Shown: positions 26,002 through 35,519 of the stretch, piece after piece
How positions within the stretch are numbered: the first letter of the stretch is position 1
Layout: each line of letters opens with the position of its first letter
NCBI GenBank assembly: GCA_949545755.1
Contig: CATITK010000046.1
Span: 1 to 47,430 of the forward strand
Direction of reading: 5' to 3'
From: Polaribacter sejongensis
GTDB taxonomy: Bacteria > Bacteroidota > Bacteroidia > Flavobacteriales > Flavobacteriaceae
Length of the DNA: 47,430 nucleotides
Notes under the pieces: generated by a model
The model's input: the letters and a program-made list of their open reading frames with translations, nothing else
Told to the model about the DNA's origin: nothing
The model's database searches: none
Program-made: the position numbers and the translations under genes

Positions 26002-27189
26002 TTATTTTAATATTGCATCAATACCTGGTAAGGTTTTTCCTTCTAACATTTCTAACATAGCACCACCACCAGTAGAAACATAACTTACTTTTTCTGCAAA
26101 ACCAAATTGTTTTACAGCAGCAACAGAATCTCCACCACCAACTAAAGAAAACGCTCCATTTTGAGTTGCTTTATCAATAGAATTACCTAAAGAAATGGTT
26201 CCACCTGCAAAAGATTCCATCTCAAAAACACCTAAGGGGCCGTTCCATAAAATAGTTTTACATTGGTTTACAACAGTATCAAAAATTTCTCTAGATTTTG
26301 GTCCAGCATCTACGCCTTCCCAACCATCAGGAATTGCATTGATGTCTATAATTTGTGTATTTGCATCATTTGAAAAATCATCCGCTGCGATTACATCCAC
26401 AGGAATATGAACTTGTACGTTTTTCGCTTTTGCTTGTTTCAAAATTTCAAGTGCTAATTCCATTTTGTCATCTTCACAAATAGAATTTCCAATTTTCCCT
26501 CCTTGTGCTTTGATAAAGGTAAAACTCATTCCTCCACCAATGATTAAATGATCTACTTTGTCTAGAATATTTTCAATTACGGTAATTTTTGAAGATACTT
26601 TTGCACCCCCTAAAATTGCCAATACAGGTCTTTCAGAATTGTTTAATACTTTATCGATGCTTTCAATTTCTCTTGCCAGTAAGTTTCCAAAACATTTGTT
26701 TTCTTGAAAAAAATGTGCAATAATTGTAGTGGATGCGTGCGCTCTGTGTGCAGTACCAAAAGCGTCATTTACATAAACATCTCCATGTTTCGATAATTTT
26801 TCTGCAAAAGCAACATCTCCATTTTTCTCTTCTTCGTAAAAACGTAAATTTTCTAATAATAAGATTTCACCCGATTCTAAATTTGCAACTGCTTCTTCCG
26901 CTTTATCGCCAATACAATCTGAAACAAATTTCACATTGACTCCTAATATTTCTGATGCTTTGGCTACAATATGATTTAAAGAAAATTCATCTTGAAATCC
27001 TTTTGGACGTCCTAAATGCGACATTAAGATACAACTTCCTTCTTGCTCTAAAATAGCTATAATTGAAGATTTTGCAGCTTGAATTCTTGTAGCATCTGTT
27101 ACCTCAAACTTATCATTTAAAGGCACATTAAAATCTACACGAATTAACGCTTTCTTATTCTTGAAATTAAAATCTTTTAGTGTTTTCAT
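26002..27189 (-). CDS. pgk: Phosphoglycerate kinase
   Basis: Interconverts 1,3-bisphosphoglycerate plus ADP with 3-phosphoglycerate plus ATP in glycolysis. The 395 residues match the family. RVDFNVPL near residue 17, MSHLGRPKG near 59, [12 protein letters not shown] near 110, [11 protein letters not shown] near 194 and [13 protein letters not shown] near 350 are all standard. A promoter box at 27212-27219 precedes it. Confidence 0.97.
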   Translation of the reverse strand: MKTLKDFNFKNKKALIRVDFNVPLNDKFEVTDATRIQAAKSSIIAILEQEGSCILMSHLGRPKGFQDEFSLNHIVAKASEILGVNVKFVSDCIGDKAEEAVANLESGEILLLENLRFYEEEKNGDVAFAEKLSKHGDVYVNDAFGTAHRAHASTTIIAHFFQENKCFGNLLAREIESIDKVLNNSERPVLAILGGAKVSSKITVIENILDKVDHLIIGGGMSFTFIKAQGGKIGNSICEDDKMELALEILKQAKAKNVQVHIPVDVIAADDFSNDANTQIIDINAIPDGWEGVDAGPKSREIFDTVVNQCKTILWNGPLGVFEMESFAGGTISLGNSIDKATQNGAFSLVGGGDSVAAVKQFGFAEKVSYVSTGGGAMLEMLEGKTLPGIDAILK

Positions 27190-27211
27190 GTTTTATTAAA
27201 TCTATTTTCAA

Positions 27212-27219
27212 CAAAAATA
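27212..27219 (-). promoter_or_regulatory. -7 promoter box for pgk
   Basis: Minus strand TATTTTTG is a perfect TAnnTTTG box, giving a leader of about 18 bases. Confidence 0.45.
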
Positions 27220-27496
27220 CCTTTTTATTTACTCTTTTTAGAATGGATTCCTTAAAAATTAATACAACGTTTGCGAAGATAAATAGAAGGGTCTCAACAA
27301 ATTCTCGAAGGAAAAGTTTCACAAAAAAATTAGTACTGTGTTCATCTCGATTTCCTACGAGGGCTATTTTTACCGTTTATGAAATTTGAAATAGCGTCCC
27401 TTTTTGATTAAACCATTTTCGTTTTGATCGAATTCAGGTTATTTGTGAAATTTTATGCTAACTTTTTTATCCATTCAACCTGATTGATTTCTAAAA

Positions 27497-27530
27497 TTGA
27501 TGAATTAATGATAAACAAATTTTATATTTG
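27497..27530 (+). promoter_or_regulatory. Promoter of holB
   Basis: TTG at 27497-27499 and TATATTTG at 27523-27530 are separated by 23 bases, within the flavobacterial range. The predicted transcript starts at about 27534-27535, on the A of the ATG. An in-frame TTG at 27528 is part of the box. Confidence 0.5.
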
Positions 27531-27533
27531 CGT

Positions 27534-28676
27534 ATGCTTTTCAACCAAATTATCGGGCAAGAACACATTAAAAAACACTTAAAAGTTTCTGCTGAAAACG
27601 GCAGAATTCCCCACGCACAATTGTTTGTGGGTAAAGAAGGAAGTGGCGTTTTACCAATGGCAATCGCCTATGCCCAATTTTTATTGTGTAATTTTTCTGA
27701 GCATGCGGAAATATGCAACTTAAAATGTGACAAACTTCAGCATCCAGATTTGCATTTTGCATATCCTGTTACCACCAATGAAAATGTAAAAAAACACCCT
27801 GTTAGTAGTTTGTTTTTAGAAGATTGGAGAAGCTTTATTGCCACACAACCTTATGGAAGTTTGTTTAATTGGCTACAACATATTGGAGTAGAAAACAAAC
27901 AAGGGATTATTGGGGTTGATGAAGCCGAGGAAGTGGTAAAAAAATTACGACTTAAAAGTTACGAAGGTGGTTTTAAAGTGATGATTATTTGGATGGCAGA
28001 AAAACTGAATATAGCTGCTGCTAATAAATTGCTAAAACTCATTGAAGAGCCCCCAGAGAAAACAGTGTTTCTTTTGATAACTGAAAATGAAGAACAACTT
28101 ATAAATACGATAAAATCTCGCTGTCAGGCACTATATTTCCCTGCTTTAAGTGAACAAGATATTTCTAATACATTAGTTGTAAATCATCAAGTTTCTGACA
28201 ATGAAGCTGCAAATATTGCACAACAAGCTGAGGGAAATTTTAACAAAGCACTCCATTTATTGAACAATGATGCGAATGATCTTATTTTTGAAGAATGGTT
28301 TGTCATGTGGATTCGGACTGCTTTTAAAGCCAAAGGGAATGCAACCGTGGTGCAACAATTGATTGAATGGTCGGATACCATTGCAAAAAGTGGACGTGAA
28401 ACTCAAAAACGTTTCTTAGCCTATTGCTTGCAGTTTTTTAGACAAGCTTTGTTACTTAATTATAAATCGAACAGCTTGGTTTTTATGGAAACCAAAACCG
28501 GATTTGACCTTTCTAAATTTGCACCTTTTGTACATGCTGACAATATTTTAGAAATTGAAAAAGAAGTAAGCGATGCAATCTATCACATAGAAAGAAATGG
28601 AAATGCAAAAATTATTTTGTTAGATCTCTCCATGAAATTGACTCGTTTTTTACATAAAAAGGAAGCGACTGTTTAA
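27534..28676 (+). CDS. holB: DNA polymerase III subunit delta'
   Basis: A clamp-loader subunit with AAA+ architecture, 380 residues. It opens MLFNQIIGQEHIKKHLKVSA, has the degenerate nucleotide loop VGKEGSGVLPMAIAYAQFLL, a cysteine trio (CNFSEHAEICNLKCDKLQ) of the clamp-loader zinc module, and the sensor region KLLKLIEEPPEKTVFLLITE followed by the SRC motif (TIKSRCQALYF). The P-loop lacks the GKT of an active ATPase, as expected for delta'. Start chosen at ATG 27534; the TTG at 27528 is promoter sequence. Confidence 0.9.
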   Translation: MLFNQIIGQEHIKKHLKVSAENGRIPHAQLFVGKEGSGVLPMAIAYAQFLLCNFSEHAEICNLKCDKLQHPDLHFAYPVTTNENVKKHPVSSLFLEDWRSFIATQPYGSLFNWLQHIGVENKQGIIGVDEAEEVVKKLRLKSYEGGFKVMIIWMAEKLNIAAANKLLKLIEEPPEKTVFLLITENEEQLINTIKSRCQALYFPALSEQDISNTLVVNHQVSDNEAANIAQQAEGNFNKALHLLNNDANDLIFEEWFVMWIRTAFKAKGNATVVQQLIEWSDTIAKSGRETQKRFLAYCLQFFRQALLLNYKSNSLVFMETKTGFDLSKFAPFVHADNILEIEKEVSDAIYHIERNGNAKIILLDLSMKLTRFLHKKEATV

Positions 28677-28774
28677 CGAGCTCTCCATACAAATTTATGC
28701 GTACCTCACTAAATTCAATCGCTTTGACAGCGAGAAGTATCCGTCTTAATAAATAGGTTTTGACTTCATAAAAA

Positions 28775-29332
28775 CTATTCTTTTTTTTCAATCTTTTTTG
28801 CTAGATATAAATCGGCGATGGTTGGGTTTTCTTGACATCTTTTTATTGGTATGAATTCATCTCCAGATTTTACAAAACCGGTTTGTAAAACTTTAAAATA
28901 AACACCACAAAAAGTAGTGTTCCAAAATTGTTTTACAATTTTCATATCGTTAAAACGAATCCCTAATTTCATACACGGATTTCTTTGCTTACTAGCTTCT
29001 AAAATGGCTTCTCCAACCTTAAAAACATCTCCTTGATGTATCTTAGTTTCATCTAAATCATCTAGAGTTAAGTTTTCACCGAACATACCAAATTGCCAAT
29101 CTATATCTGGACACAAGGGTTTAAAGAAGTCGTAATGCTTTAGAGAATATCCATAAATAGCTTGCAAAATACCACCATGACTTTCTACATTAGAAATCAC
29201 ATCACCAACAACCGCTTCAGTATCTAAAAAAACAGGAACATCAACAGAAAATTTAAAGATCCCAGTGGTCACTAATTCCCCTTTCCAATCTATAACTCTT
29301 CGTTCTCCAATATTTGTTGAGACGATTTTCAT
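28775..29332 (-). CDS. MOSC-domain protein (YiiM-like)
   Basis: A 185-residue MOSC domain, related to the C-terminal sulfur-carrying domain of molybdenum cofactor sulfurase. Signatures are GGILQAIYGYSL (normally HGG-D-AVYAY), FGENLTLDDLDE, the putative sulfur-carrying Cys in SKQRNPCMKLGIRF, and FCGVYFKVLQTGFV. Relatives act on molybdenum-cofactor enzymes or in detoxifying N-hydroxylated compounds. It lies 32 bases after the enoyl-CoA hydratase gene on the same strand. The 98-base gap downstream shows nothing. Confidence 0.85.
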   Translation of the reverse strand: MKIVSTNIGERRVIDWKGELVTTGIFKFSVDVPVFLDTEAVVGDVISNVESHGGILQAIYGYSLKHYDFFKPLCPDIDWQFGMFGENLTLDDLDETKIHQGDVFKVGEAILEASKQRNPCMKLGIRFNDMKIVKQFWNTTFCGVYFKVLQTGFVKSGDEFIPIKRCQENPTIADLYLAKKIEKKE

Positions 29333-29364
29333 ATGTAATTTTTAACCCTCCAGATTGAAGGTTT

Positions 29365-30135
29365 TTATTTGTATTTAGACAATGCTATTTTCGTGAATTC
29401 TGATAAAACTAAATGACCAGAAATAGCGGCTCTTTCGGCTAACAAGTTCTCCCAGTTTTCAGTTCCTTCCCACATCGCTTTTTTCATTGCTGCTAATGCT
29501 TCAGGGTGATAAGAGGCTAACTTCTCCGAGAGTATTTCGACTTCACTGTCCAACGCTGTTTGCGTTTCTAAAACTGTTGCAAACAACCCTTTTTCTTTTG
29601 CCCAATAGGCACTTTTCCAATGGGTAGCGTCTAAAGTAAGTTCGGAAACACCTGCAACTCCTATTTTCCTCCTTACGGCAGGTTCAATTACAAAAGGCCC
29701 GATCCCAATCGTAAATTCAGACAATTTTACAGCAGCATTTTCGGTTGCTAAAACATAATCACAAGCTGCAATGAGACCTACGCCACCACCAACAGTTTTT
29801 CCTTGAACTCGCCCGATAATTAATTTTCCACAGGTTCTCATAGCATTCAGTACGTTTGCAAAACCACAGAAAAATTGTTTTCCTTCTTCTAAATTTGAAA
29901 TTGCAATCAGTTCATCAAAAGAAGCACCAGCACAAAAAGTTTTAGCGCCTTCAGATTTTAATATGATGACAGAAACCGCATCATTACTTCCAACTAAAAG
30001 CAATTCGCTACTTAATCTTTCTAATAATTCTTTAGGAAAAGAATTACTTGCAGGATGCCCAAATTCTATTGTTGCAATGTTGTTGTGAATGTTGGTATAT
30101 AAATTTCCGTTTTGTGTTCTAGCGGTCATAAACAT
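29365..30135 (-). CDS. Enoyl-CoA hydratase/isomerase family protein
   Basis: A 256-residue crotonase-fold protein. The oxyanion-hole segments are KTFCAGASFDEL at about residues 70-81 and GRVQGKTVGGGVGLIAACDY at about 113-132. The usual catalytic Glu pair of hydratases is not obvious; the position after VGGGVGL reads IAACDY, as in several non-hydratase crotonases, so the exact reaction is open. Two ATGs (30135 and 30129) are possible starts. It is upstream of the MOSC gene by 32 bases. Confidence 0.82.
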   Translation of the reverse strand: MFMTARTQNGNLYTNIHNNIATIEFGHPASNSFPKELLERLSSELLLVGSNDAVSVIILKSEGAKTFCAGASFDELIAISNLEEGKQFFCGFANVLNAMRTCGKLIIGRVQGKTVGGGVGLIAACDYVLATENAAVKLSEFTIGIGPFVIEPAVRRKIGVAGVSELTLDATHWKSAYWAKEKGLFATVLETQTALDSEVEILSEKLASYHPEALAAMKKAMWEGTENWENLLAERAAISGHLVLSEFTKIALSKYK

Positions 30136-30293
30136 TTCTTTTTGTAAAAATACCTTTTTTATATTATGAAGTATTAATGTTTTTTACTTTTTTAAAGTAG
30201 TAGTAACTAAAAACCAGTAACAACAATTATTTTCACTAAGTTGCTTGAATTTACTAATTAATAATTATTTTAGCCTAAAATCAGTCTGTTTTT

Positions 30294-31070
30294 ATGTTCG
30301 ATTTTATTGAATTTTCCTTATTGGATGTTTTAGATATTTTATTGGTCGCTTTGCTACTCTATTATATTTATAAATTATTGAAAGGTACTGTTGCTATCAA
30401 TATTGTAATAGGAATTGCAATTATTTTTGTGATTTGGAAAATAACGGAAGCCTTAAAAATGGAAATGCTAAGTGGTATCCTAGGGACTCTTTTGGGTGGT
30501 GGTGTGGTTGCATTGATCATCGTTTTTCAACAAGAAATAAGAAAATTCCTACTAATGATAGGAACTACAAACTTCACCAACAAACGAAGTTTTTTAAAAC
30601 AGTTGAAATTTTTACAAACAGAAATTAGTTCTGAAATTGATTCAGAAGTAATTTTAGATGCTTGTAAAAATTTATCAAAGACAAAAACAGGTGCGTTAAT
30701 TGTTATTGAGCGTACCAATGCTTTAGACTTTTTAATCAATACTGGAGACACTATGAATGCGCAGGTGAATGAAGCTATTTTAGAAAGTGTTTTCTATAAA
30801 AATAGTCCTTTGCATGATGGTGCATTAATTATTAGAGACAATTTCATTGTTGCCACCAGAGTAGTTTTACCAATTTCGGACAGTACTAGAATTCCTGCTA
30901 GATTTGGGTTAAGACACAGAGCAGCTATAGGTATTTCAGAAAAAACAGATGCTGTCTGTTTATTAGTTTCAGAAGAAACTGGCGAAATTTCTTATATAAA
31001 AGATGGTGGGTTTGAACTCTATGCTGATTTTAACGAACTCAATGAAAAGCTTAAAAAAGATTTGAGATAA
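30294..31070 (+). CDS. dacA: Diadenylate cyclase (c-di-AMP synthase), CdaA type
   Basis: Makes the second messenger c-di-AMP from two ATP. Three transmembrane helices occupy about residues 8-80, then the DAC domain follows with the diagnostic DGA motif (SPLHDGALII, 175-177) and RHR motif (FGLRHRAAIG, 207-209). The 258 residues and topology fit CdaA/DacA. It stands alone here. The 269 bases downstream of it, up to 31339, hold no gene I can recognise; a short inverted repeat CACTTgtcgAAGTG lies at about 31152-31165. Confidence 0.95.
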   Translation: MFDFIEFSLLDVLDILLVALLLYYIYKLLKGTVAINIVIGIAIIFVIWKITEALKMEMLSGILGTLLGGGVVALIIVFQQEIRKFLLMIGTTNFTNKRSFLKQLKFLQTEISSEIDSEVILDACKNLSKTKTGALIVIERTNALDFLINTGDTMNAQVNEAILESVFYKNSPLHDGALIIRDNFIVATRVVLPISDSTRIPARFGLRHRAAIGISEKTDAVCLLVSEETGEISYIKDGGFELYADFNELNEKLKKDLR

Positions 31071-31339
31071 TTGCACCCTATTACAAAACTTTCTTTTTGT
31101 GCTCTATATCTCAAGGTGCCCAGAAAATAATTAAACGCCCAAATATCAAACGGCACTTGTCGAAGTGCTAGTAGCCATTTTTAAAATTAAGAGATTCCTG
31201 CGCAATATTTAAGAAAATTGGTTTGTTTTAACTTAGTTCTTCATAAACGCTCGTCTTTCTTTTATGAATCTATCAATAATTGTATGGAAAGTCTTTGATT
31301 GAACTGAATTTATTCAATTTTGTCTTTATGCTTTCCATT

Positions 31340-33451
31340 TTACTTTTGTTTGATATTTTTATGTATTATCTCGATTAATTTTTCATTTGAAACTGGTTTA
31401 GAAATATAATCATTACAACCCGCTTCGATCGCTTTTTCTCTGTCATTTTCCATAGCAAAAGCAGTGAGCGCAATAATAGGGATGTTTTTGTCTGTTTTTC
31501 TTATTTCCCTAGTTGTTTCAAGTCCATCCATAACAGGCATTTTAAGATCCATTAAAATAAGGTCGATCGTTTTGTTTTTATTAAATAATTTTAGGGCTTC
31601 TGCCCCGTTTAAAGCATGAAGAATCTGATAGTTATATTTTGAGAAAAGCGATTTTAGGTATAAAAAGTTGGGTAAATTATCTTCTGCAATTAAAACATTG
31701 ATTTTGATATTATTAAATTGGGCTTTAGAAGTTGTTGTAATCTTCGGTTGTTTTTGAAAAATAAGAGGAATTGTAAAATAAAATGTTGCTCCTTTTCCAA
31801 TTTCTGATACAACCCATATTTCACCGCCCAATAATTTAAGAAGCTCTTTAACAATTGACAGTCCAAGCCCTGTTCCAGCAACAAAGGTGTGTTTTTGTTC
31901 TGCTTGACTAAATCTTTCAAAAATAAGTTACTGGTTTTTCTTTGCAATTCCATATCCCGTGTCTTTTACAAAAAATTTTAAGTTCTTGTCCTTTATTGTA
32001 TAACCAAATTCAATTGTACCTTTTTTTGTAAATTTTATAGCGTTTTCAAGCAGGTTAGAAAGTATTTGCGTGAGCCTATTTTTATCTGTTTTTATATTGC
32101 TTTCTATGTTATTCAAACCCTTATGGATAGAAAGAGTTACATTTGGACTTACAATAGTAATCGAGAATTTTGCGTACAAATCATCTAGTATGGAATTGAT
32201 ATTGCAAGAAGTTTTATGAATGCGAATCTGATTTGCATCAACTTTTGAAATATCAATAATATCTGAGATAATAGCGAGTAATTGATTTCCACTAGAATTG
32301 ATAATATCAAGAAATTCTTGGCGCTCTTTTTCAGAAACATCCCCACTTTTTAATATTTGTGTAAACCCTAAAATGGAATTCATAGGTGTCCGAATTTCGT
32401 GACTCATATTTGCAAGAAATGCAGATTTTAACCGATCACTCTCTTCTGCTTTTTCTTTGGCAGTAATTAAATTTCTTTCATATTCTTTTGTTTTTGTGAT
32501 GTTTCTACCCACTCCAAGAACGCCTATAATTTCATTATTTTGATTATAAAGCGGTGTTTTTATTGTTTCCAAAAATTCGGTATGCCCGTCACTAGCAAAG
32601 GTTATTTCTTCTTCGTTAGTCGATGGTTTTCCTGCTTCCATTGCGATTTTATCATTAAGACGGAAAAAGTCAGCCAATTCCTTATCTACAAAATCATAAT
32701 CCGTTTTACCAACAATTTCACTCTTTGTTGCTCCAAAAAACTGTTCGAAACGTGCATTACATCTTACATATTTTCCTTCAACATCTTTAAGCCAAACTAA
32801 ATCTGGAATCGTGTCTCCAATGACTATGGTCTGCAATTCGTTCTCTATTGCCTTCTCGTTGGCTGCAATTAATAATTTGTTTTGCTCTTTTAGTTGTTTT
32901 TCTTCTTCAATTTTTTCTATGGTTCTCGAAATTATTTTCGCAAATGCATCAATAACATTTTGCTCTAAAGGTTTTAAAAAAGATAGGTTTTCAGTATAAG
33001 CTACCGTTAATTTACCCACGCTTTCATTGAAAACAACAATATTACGAGTCAAACATTCTTTGTCTGCTGAAAGCGTGTAGGTTTCGTTATTAGTATATTG
33101 TTGCTGATTAATTTCAAATAAAACATATATTTTCTCAGGAAAACGCATGCTTTTAGGAATGATTTTATTTACAAATTCTTTACAAATATCTCCCAGTTTA
33201 CTGAAGTCTTCTTTTAACTGGTATAATAAATAAACAGTTTCCAATTCATTTATTCTTTCTTGTAACTGGACCTCATTTTCTTCAACTTCATTAAGCTCAT
33301 TTGAATGTTTTGCCTTCTTTTTGTGTTCATTAGAAGATGTCAATTGAACTGTTTTAATTTGATTTTGAAGCTTCAAAATCTGATTTTCTAACTCTTGATA
33401 TGTTGGTTTTTCCCTTATCATCTTCTTATTTTTTGATTGATTATAATTCAA
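31340..33451 (-). pseudogene. Hybrid histidine kinase interrupted by one in-frame stop
   Basis: One continuous minus-strand frame of 704 codons encodes an N-terminal coiled coil (about 15-75), a GAF-like region (75-180), a PAS domain (205-325), HisKA with the phosphorylated His351 in FLANMSHEIRTPMN, HATPase (N-box LTQILSNLLENAIKF), and a C-terminal receiver with phospho-acceptor Asp in LILMDLKMPVMDG. Codon 508 (31928-31930) is TAA. The frame continues in register as LIFERFSQAEQKH and GTGLGLSIVKELL. Relatives have ENQELIFERF here, so GAA to TAA is the simplest change. The truncated product would lack the G2 box and receiver. A restart at the TTG at 31831 could give a separate receiver protein (31340-31831). 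Confidence 0.85.
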
Positions 33452-33694
33452 TCATTATTCATGAAAACCTATGATTTTCATTTCATTAGTTATTCTTATG
33501 AATACTAATGGTCTATAATAAAACGTTTGGTCAGCATATAGGGGATATGTTTGCCTAATAAAAGGAACTTTTTTTAGTGTATATAAACAATACATTAAGT
33601 TCGCAATTATCCGTTTTTCCAATAAATTTGGGGGAAAATTCTTCTCAAAAATACTCTTTTTTATGAGAATAGTATAGGTTTTTACAACAATTTA

Positions 33695-34417
33695 CTACGG
33701 GGTTGTTTCCGATTTTTTAGAATCAAGGTGTAAGCTTTCAATAAAATTTTCTATTGAAGCCGCCTTGTCAACACTAAAATCTCCAATTTTAGTTCTTCTA
33801 AGTGCAGATAAATGTGCGCCAGAATTTAAGGCCAATCCAAAATCATAAGCCAAAGAACGAATATAAGTTCCTTTACTACAAACAACTCTAAACTCAATTA
33901 TGGGTAAATTTATTTTTGTGATTTCAAATTCAGAAATACGAACTGTTCTTGCATTAATCTCGGTAGTTTCTCCTTTTCTTGCTAATTCATACAAGCGTTT
34001 TCCATCTTTTTTTATGGCAGAAAAAATAGGTGGTTTTTGTTGAATATTTCCTAAAAATTGCTGGGTGGTTTCTTTTAATAAAGTTTCCGTAATATGTGCC
34101 GTTGGAAAGGTGTTATCGATTTCGGTTTCTAAATCATAACTGGGGGTGGTTGCTCCTAATGTAAAAGACCCAGTATATTCTTTCTCTTGTCCTTGATAAA
34201 TATGAATTTCTTTGGTTTGTTTCCCAGTGCAAATAATTAACAAACCTGATGCTAAAGGATCCAAAGTTCCTGCATGACCTACTTTAATTTTCTTAATATT
34301 AAAACGCTGTCTGATTTCCCAACGAAGTTTATTAACTACTTGAAAAGAGGTCCAGTTTAAGGGTTTGTCAATTAATAAAACTTGACCCTTTTTAAAATCT
34401 TCTTCGGTTTTTATCAT
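33695..34417 (-). CDS. truB: tRNA pseudouridine-55 synthase
   Basis: Makes pseudouridine 55 in the tRNA T-loop. The 240 residues include the catalytic Asp53 in KVGHAGTLDPLASGLL, IDKPLNWTSFQVV near the start, KPPIFSAIKKDGKRLYELAR and CSKGTYIRSLAYDFG. The C-terminal PUA domain of E. coli TruB is absent, as usual in this phylum. I choose the ATG at 34417 (MIKTEEDFKKGQVLLIDKPL); the 19 codons upstream are not conserved in character. Last gene of ftsX - DUF3098 - uppP - truB. The 243 bases between 33452 and 33694 hold nothing recognisable. Confidence 0.95.
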   Translation of the reverse strand: MIKTEEDFKKGQVLLIDKPLNWTSFQVVNKLRWEIRQRFNIKKIKVGHAGTLDPLASGLLIICTGKQTKEIHIYQGQEKEYTGSFTLGATTPSYDLETEIDNTFPTAHITETLLKETTQQFLGNIQQKPPIFSAIKKDGKRLYELARKGETTEINARTVRISEFEITKINLPIIEFRVVCSKGTYIRSLAYDFGLALNSGAHLSALRRTKIGDFSVDKAASIENFIESLHLDSKKSETTP

Positions 34418-34475
34418 TATGAAAAAAAACTTTTTATGATGAGATACCTGTCTTCGTTTGAATGACAGGTTCAAA

Positions 34476-35270
34476 TTAATTTAATAGGGCGTACCCAATC
34501 GCACCTATCCCTACAACGGCACAGTAGAGAGCGAAATAGGACAACTTACTTCTTTTAACCAAAGCGATCATCCATTTACAAGCGAATAAACCGGCGATAA
34601 AGGCAGCAATAAAACCTGCTGCAATAGGAATGATTTCTGAAGATTGAAAGGCAAGATCACCTCCTAATATATCTTTTCCAATTTTTCCAAAAATCAAAGG
34701 AACTACCATTAAAAAAGAAAAACGGGCAGCGTTCGTTTTGTCGATTCCTAATAAAACTGCCGTAGAAATTGTTGCGCCAGATCTAGAAATACCTGGTAAC
34801 ATTGCAATTGCTTGTGAAACTCCAATAAGTAATGAATTGGAAAAAGAGACCTCTTTTTGGGTATTTTTTGCTTTGTCTGCTAACAATAAAAGCAAGGCTG
34901 TTACCAATAACATAAAGCCAACTAATAAAATATTTCCGCTAAAAAATGCAGCTAATTGTTTTTCAAAAAGCAACCCAACAACAACTGCTGGCAGCATAGA
35001 AATAATAATTTTTATAGAGAATTTAAATTCTTCATTCCATTTCAATTGAAACAACCCTTTAAAGATTTGTGCTATTTCTTTTCTAAAAATAACCAAGGTG
35101 CTTAATGCGGTTGCAAAATGTAAAACAACGGTAAAGGTCAAACTTTCTTTTGGTACAGAAGTGTCTCCTAAAATTGCTTTTGCCAATTCTAAATGACCAC
35201 TTGAGGAAACTGGTAAAAACTCAGTTAATCCTTGAATAATTCCTAAAATAATTGCTTCTATACTATTCAC
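34476..35270 (-). CDS. uppP: Undecaprenyl-diphosphatase
   Basis: Recycles the lipid carrier for cell-wall synthesis by dephosphorylating undecaprenyl diphosphate. The 264-residue membrane protein has the BacA/UppP motifs GLTEFLPVSSSGHLELA (about residues 15-31) and MLPGISRSGATIS (about 157-169), which hold the catalytic Glu, Ser and Arg. It follows DUF3098 by 2 bases, so it is translated as part of that operon. Confidence 0.95.
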   Translation of the reverse strand: MNSIEAIILGIIQGLTEFLPVSSSGHLELAKAILGDTSVPKESLTFTVVLHFATALSTLVIFRKEIAQIFKGLFQLKWNEEFKFSIKIIISMLPAVVVGLLFEKQLAAFFSGNILLVGFMLLVTALLLLLADKAKNTQKEVSFSNSLLIGVSQAIAMLPGISRSGATISTAVLLGIDKTNAARFSFLMVVPLIFGKIGKDILGGDLAFQSSEIIPIAAGFIAAFIAGLFACKWMIALVKRSKLSYFALYCAVVGIGAIGYALLN

Positions 35271-35272
35271 TT

Positions 35273-35515
35273 TTACTTTTTAGGGTTTGCTAAAATAGCA
35301 TAGATTTCGATTCCTAAACCGATGATAACTAAAGTGGGTGCTAACCGGATGCGCTGCCAATTATAAATTTCTTTATTAAAGACATCAGGGTTATCGCTTC
35401 CTCCCCCTGCCATAAATATAAATCCTAGCAGAATAAAAAGGAGCCCTACAATCATGATGATGTAATTTCTTTTTCCAAATAGTAAAGAAGATTTTTGTGT
35501 CTGTTCGTTGCCCAT
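35273..35515 (-). CDS. DUF3098 family membrane protein
   Basis: An 80-residue protein with two transmembrane segments, NYIIMIVGLLFILLGFIFMA and LAPTLVIIGLGIEIYAILA, separated by a short Gly/Asp-rich loop. Function unknown. It sits between ftsX (4 bases upstream) and uppP (2 bases downstream), a conserved Bacteroidota arrangement, hinting at a role near division or envelope synthesis. Confidence 0.85.
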   Translation of the reverse strand: MGNEQTQKSSLLFGKRNYIIMIVGLLFILLGFIFMAGGGSDNPDVFNKEIYNWQRIRLAPTLVIIGLGIEIYAILANPKK

Positions 35516-35519
35516 AATA

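Larger units (their letters stand above)
27190..27533. other. Divergent promoter region between pgk and holB
   Basis: This 344-base gap contains the minus-strand box for pgk at its left end and the plus-strand box for holB at its right end. A 69-codon plus-strand frame (27180-27389) reads as random sequence and is not called. I see no other structure. Confidence 0.6.

Noticed and set aside
31690-31953. 87-codon frame bridging the two kinase parts, which suggests a frameshift.
   Set aside because: It is in a different frame; the kinase reading frame is continuous across the gap and broken only by TAA at 31928.
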